A stretch of DNA of 9,066 nt from assembly GCA_964631295.1 (NCBI GenBank), contig CAZVXI010000130.1, positions 1 to 9,066 on the forward strand. Reading direction: 5' to 3'. Below, piece by piece: positions 7,225 to 9,066 of the stretch (positions are counted from its first letter, which is position 1; the number at the start of each line of letters is the position of its first letter). Both the position numbers and the translations under genes were made by a program. This DNA is from CAZVXI01 sp964631295. GTDB taxonomy: Bacteria > Planctomycetota > Phycisphaerae > Phycisphaerales > SM1A02. The notes under the pieces are model-generated. The model saw nothing but the letters and a program-made list of their open reading frames with translations. It was not told the DNA's origin and ran no database searches.

Positions 7225-7454
7225 TTCTGGTCGGACGTCTCACAGGTGCGATCAACGGGCATCGCATCTCCGTGATTGCGAACGGCCGCAAGATTCGAAT
7301 ACATGCTTCCCCACGACTGTCAACCATACGGGCTATGCGTGCCTCCCACCGCACATTCTGTCGACTCTCTGACGACACGGGCGAACATTCGCACATCGGC
7401 ATTCCAGTCACTTTGTGCCTCTGGCACATTCCCGTCCGCACAGTCGTGATCTGA
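7221..7454 (+). CDS. Possible 77-aa small protein coupled to the gene before it
   Basis: The frame starts with GTG overlapping the previous stop (GTGA) and ends at TGA 7452-7454. The N-terminal part (VGRLTGAINGHRISVIANG, then RKIRIHA) reads like a beta-hairpin. The middle is a basic, helix-like stretch (STIRAMRASHRTFCRL), and the end is hydrophobic (IGIPVTLCLWHIPVRTVVI) but short for a membrane helix. The third codon positions are mainly G or C, by eye similar to neighbouring genes. It has no SD of its own, so it would depend on coupling with the 70-aa gene. Hairpins follow within about 10 nt of the stop, as expected at a transcript end. No family recognised; a chance open frame remains quite possible. 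Confidence 0.42.
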   Translation: MILVGRLTGAINGHRISVIANGRKIRIHASPRLSTIRAMRASHRTFCRLSDDTGEHSHIGIPVTLCLWHIPVRTVVI

Positions 7455-7461
7455 CAGTCCT

Positions 7462-7502
7462 GCGGAGTCACCTCCGCGAGAAGAACCCCTGTGTGTTGGG
7501 GT
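7462..7502 (+). terminator. Two adjacent hairpins after the small-gene pair
   Basis: GCGGAG-TCAC-CTCCGC (7462-7477) is a perfect 6-bp stem with a 4-nt loop. It is followed by ACCCC-N8-GGGGT (7485-7502), a 5-bp stem. They begin 8 nt after the stop of the 77-aa frame. Neither has a T-tract, so they may be mRNA 3' end structures rather than true intrinsic terminators. Confidence 0.3.
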
Positions 7503-7510
7503 CCCTTCAG

Positions 7511-7555
7511 CAGCGGCGTCGGTTTTTTCGAGAGACCGGCCGGCGTCGCTGCATT
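7511..7555 (+). terminator. Possible intrinsic terminator
   Basis: CAGCGGCGTCGG (7511-7522) can pair with CCGGCGTCGCTG (7540-7551) as a 12-bp stem containing two G-U pairs in RNA, with a 17-nt loop that holds a T6 run. ATTTT follows the stem at 7553-7557. The loop is large and the tail short, so this is a modest candidate for the end of the transcript of the 7012-7454 small genes. Confidence 0.3.
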
Positions 7556-7801
7556 TTCCTCGAAGATGAGCCGGCACGCCCACTCGAAAAGTCCCGGCGA
7601 AGGTCGCGGCACGCGCCGGTGCTTCGTCTGCACGAATAGATTTGAGAACTTTACCAGGACGCTGTCACGCTTTGGCGTTGGCCAGCGCCGCTACTTCTGG
7701 GAGGCCTCGATTGCGGCGTCGCCACGACTCCCCCGCGGCAGTGCAATGCCTTCCATTGCGTCGATCCCGCACGCCGCCGGTTGCAGACTCCCACACAGTG
7801 A

Positions 7802-7975
7802 GCCGCCCGCGCATCGAGTCCCGCGCACTTCGCCTGCTCCAACCCACACCTGCCCGCCGAGCACGATCAACTCTTCCTCGGCGAGTTCACCACCCCCCGC
7901 GACGCCCTGCGCGAAGCACGCAAGTTCTACGACACCGCAACCACCTGCCCGCACTGCATCGGCGATGCCCAATGA
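7802..7975 (+). pseudogene. Coding-like fragment without a start, possible gene remnant
   Basis: The frame is open from a stop at 7799-7801 to TGA at 7973-7975, but has no ATG, GTG or TTG. Its last 40 or so codons nearly all end in C or G and encode a normal-looking acidic-to-basic helical peptide (EHDQLFLGEF, then PRDALREARKFYD), ending in CPHCIGDAQ. The other two plus frames over the same bases give low-complexity Ser/Pro or Arg/Pro strings, as shadow frames do. An upstream part may lie in another frame: for example the GTG at 7798 (reading SRPRIESRALRLLQP), or the frame through 7491-7760, which has a CFVC motif. That would imply a frameshift. Function unknown. It could also be chance. Confidence 0.27.
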
Positions 7976-8044
7976 TCCCGGCAAGCAACGGACATGACTG
8001 CCGCGACACCCCGCGCACGCACATCCCGGCATCGTGCCCACTGC

Positions 8045-8062
8045 AAAAATCTCAGATTTTTT
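8045..8062. repeat. AT-rich perfect palindrome
   Basis: AAAAATCT-C-AGATTTTT, 8-nt arms around one base, plus one further T. In RNA it would form a weak AT stem with a small loop and a U-run on either strand. It could be a weak bidirectional terminator or a protein-binding site; it stands out in GC-rich surroundings. Confidence 0.4.
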
Positions 8063-8331
8063 CCCGGCCCCGGCGGTCGAATCCCATCGCGCAGCATCGA
8101 GCAGATACCCGGCGCGCAGGTCTCTCTTGCACTTCGACTTACCCAGTATTGTCCGCAAAATGCAACACCGCCTTCGAGCGCAAAGCATTTCGCACCATCT
8201 GTTTGCATCTCGCAAGACCGCTCTTGCACGCGCCCGCCCAAGTCTTAGCATCTGCTCGACCAGGTGGGGCTTTTCGCATGGAACGGAACGGTCTGCTGTC
8301 GAGTGCTCGAAGGGGATCAACGGACTCCAAA

Positions 8332-8389
8332 TGGTCGCGCGGTGTTGACTTGGACCTTGGCACCGCGCGGCCGCTAGTTATTTTTCTTT
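8332..8389 (+). terminator. Intrinsic terminator (or leader attenuator) before the exported-protein gene
   Basis: The arms 8332-8344 and 8361-8373 pair over 13 bp, with a perfect core GCGCGGTG/CACCGCGC and two wobble pairs near the base. The loop is 16 nt (8345-8360). After 4 nt comes the T-rich tail TTATTTTTCTTT (8378-8389). This is the best terminator in the window and acts on plus-strand transcripts. It ends only 7 nt before the ATG at 8397, so it either insulates that gene from upstream transcription or attenuates its own leader. Confidence 0.65.
8357..8384 (+). promoter_or_regulatory. Candidate sigma70-type promoter of the exported-protein gene
   Basis: TTGGCA (8357-8362), a 16-nt spacer and TATTTT (8379-8384) match the -35 and -10 consensus at 5 of 6 and 4 of 6 bases. 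Transcription would start near 8391, leaving a leader of only about 6 nt before the ATG at 8397. The elements lie within the 3' arm and tail of the terminator hairpin, so either reading alone could explain the sequence. Low confidence without start-site data. Confidence 0.3.
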
Positions 8390-8396
8390 GGGAACG

Positions 8397-9066
8397 ATGT
8401 TGCAGATGTTCAGATGGACGCTCAATCAGTTTGGTTTCACAGGATGCTTCATGTCCGTTGCTGTCTGGGTGATCGGGACTCAGTTTCTTGCGTACCCAGT
8501 GTCAGCTGCACCAGCAAGTGGAGTTCCGTCGTCACCCACGGCTCCTCCAAAGCTGTACAAACAGTCGGCGCATGGGACGAGCATTAAGGATCTCTTTGAT
8601 ATCACAGCGGAGTCAGTCCTCAATCTGACCAATGTCGATGAAAACGGCTCTGGAGACATTGGAGTCTGGGTTGACGGGGAATCCGGGGCGCCCGACGCTT
8701 CGGGCAGTTGGACTGCTGCGGATGATCTCTTTCTCGACTCGGATTCCGAGCCGTTCGTGACTGGACCCGACCCGGTCTATGTGGGCGTGATCAGCCACAG
8801 TGCATCGCTTGTCGCAGGGACCCTGTCCGCCCCATCCGAGGATCCGGTGCATGTCACGGGGATCGTCATGTCGACGACGATTCAATACATCAACTATGAG
8901 ATCGAGCCGGTAACGACCGAATTCGTCTTCGTCGTGTCGCGGCACGAGACAGTCGCTGAAGCCGAGGACATGGTTGACGGTGTCCGCAACGCGGAAGAGT
9001 ATGATCCGGATGAGCCAATCGCCCAGTGCATTGACCCGGAATGGATCGGGAATGGCGGTATTGAGT
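8397..9066 (+). CDS. Exported acidic hypothetical protein, C-terminus beyond the window
   Basis: The frame is open from the ATG at 8397 to the window end (223 codons), so the gene is 3'-truncated by the window. Residues about 12-35 (FGFTGCFMSVAVWVIGTQFL and on) are a hydrophobic signal-peptide core after a basic N-terminus, with a likely signal peptidase I site near VSA-APA (after residue 37 or so). The predicted mature part begins with a Pro/Ser/Ala linker, then becomes rich in Asp, Glu, Ser and Val, with strand-like segments (GDIGVWVDGE, TEFVFVVSRHE) and an acidic segment AEEYDPDEP before Cys211. No catalytic motif or known domain is recognised; it may be a secreted or cell-surface protein. 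The SD is weak (GGGA, 3 nt from the ATG). An alternative start is the ATG at 8406 (Met4). The upstream terminator suggests its own transcription unit. Confidence 0.8.
   Translation, partial: MLQMFRWTLNQFGFTGCFMSVAVWVIGTQFLAYPVSAAPASGVPSSPTAPPKLYKQSAHGTSIKDLFDITAESVLNLTNVDENGSGDIGVWVDGESGAPDASGSWTAADDLFLDSDSEPFVTGPDPVYVGVISHSASLVAGTLSAPSEDPVHVTGIVMSTTIQYINYEIEPVTTEFVFVVSRHETVAEAEDMVDGVRNAEEYDPDEPIAQCIDPEWIGNGGIE

Larger units (their letters stand above)
7455..8396. other. Long stretch without a convincing intact gene
   Basis: About 940 bases between the small-gene pair and the exported-protein gene. Several open frames exist on both strands, but most have biased, repetitive compositions (Pro/Arg/Ser-rich) typical of shadow frames in GC-rich DNA. 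What can be seen: hairpins at 7462-7502, an imperfect long stem-loop at 7511-7551, a coding-like fragment at 7802-7975, an AT-rich palindrome at 8045-8061, a short hairpin at 8212-8227 and a terminator-like structure at 8332-8389. A GTG-started plus frame at 8034-8348 (104 codons) ends in the loop of the terminator and is the best remaining candidate gene, but it has no SD and no recognisable motif. I found no tRNA or known structured RNA here. Confidence 0.6.

Noticed and set aside
7208..7633. 141-aa minus-strand open frame
   Set aside because: No motif and no SD, and it is antisense to the 77-aa candidate and the hairpins. Plus-strand readings look more protein-like.
8085..8097. GGTCGAATCCC resembling a tRNA T-arm
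   Set aside because: The T-loop lacks the TTC, and no acceptor, D or anticodon stems can be folded around it; the nearby AT-rich palindrome is not in the right place.
7691..8320. 209-aa minus-strand open frame
   Set aside because: The Ala/Gly/Cys-rich composition suggests the antisense of the coding-like fragment at 7802-7975. No SD or recognised motif.
8397..8450. Lipoprotein signal (F-T-G-C at residues 14-17)
   Set aside because: There is no hydrophobic core before the cysteine; the core follows it and ends in an ordinary signal peptidase I-like site.
7642..8472. 276-aa plus-strand open frame
   Set aside because: Arg/Pro/Ser-rich shadow composition. It overlaps the signal peptide of the exported protein in another frame and runs through the terminator.

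Overview
The window is an ordinary bacterial chromosomal stretch, moderately GC-rich by eye, with mixed Shine-Dalgarno (SD) use: clear SD sites before some genes and none before others. The gene mix and the style of the small and exported hypothetical proteins make me think of Planctomycetota, perhaps Phycisphaerae. This is an inference only; no rRNA or other phylogenetic marker lies in the window.

Layout. At the left edge a minus-strand reading frame runs off the window (possible N-terminus of an unknown basic protein). Next, also on minus, is gpmA (2,3-bisphosphoglycerate-dependent phosphoglycerate mutase, glycolysis), with every active-site residue at E. coli-like positions. It diverges from a plus-strand pair: an S9-family prolyl-oligopeptidase-like serine peptidase with a beta-propeller and an unusual Thr/Arg-rich N-terminal tail, followed after 6 bp by rfbC/rmlC (dTDP-4-dehydrorhamnose 3,5-epimerase). 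rfbC converges on and overlaps by 31 bp a three-gene minus-strand run transcribed in the order hisN (histidinol-phosphatase, inositol monophosphatase family) - pepE (alpha-aspartyl dipeptidase, S51) - pyrC (class I-like dihydroorotase). The run is tightly spaced (43 bp, then 12 bp) and probably an operon for amino-acid and pyrimidine metabolism.

Diverging from hisN on plus is a 70-aa unknown protein with a good SD, whose stop codon overlaps the GTG start of a possible 77-aa partner (GTGA overlap). From 7455 to 8396 there is no convincing intact gene. The stretch holds several hairpins, a coding-like fragment lacking a start (possible gene remnant), and a long GC-rich hairpin with a T-rich tail that looks like an intrinsic terminator. 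That terminator lies directly before the last gene and may overlap its promoter. The last gene (8397 to the window end) encodes the first 223 residues of an exported, acidic protein with a signal peptide and no recognised family.

No tRNA, rRNA, CRISPR array, insertion sequence or known defence system was seen. The metabolic genes are standard. The least explained sequence is the interval from about 7000 to 8400 and its small proteins.
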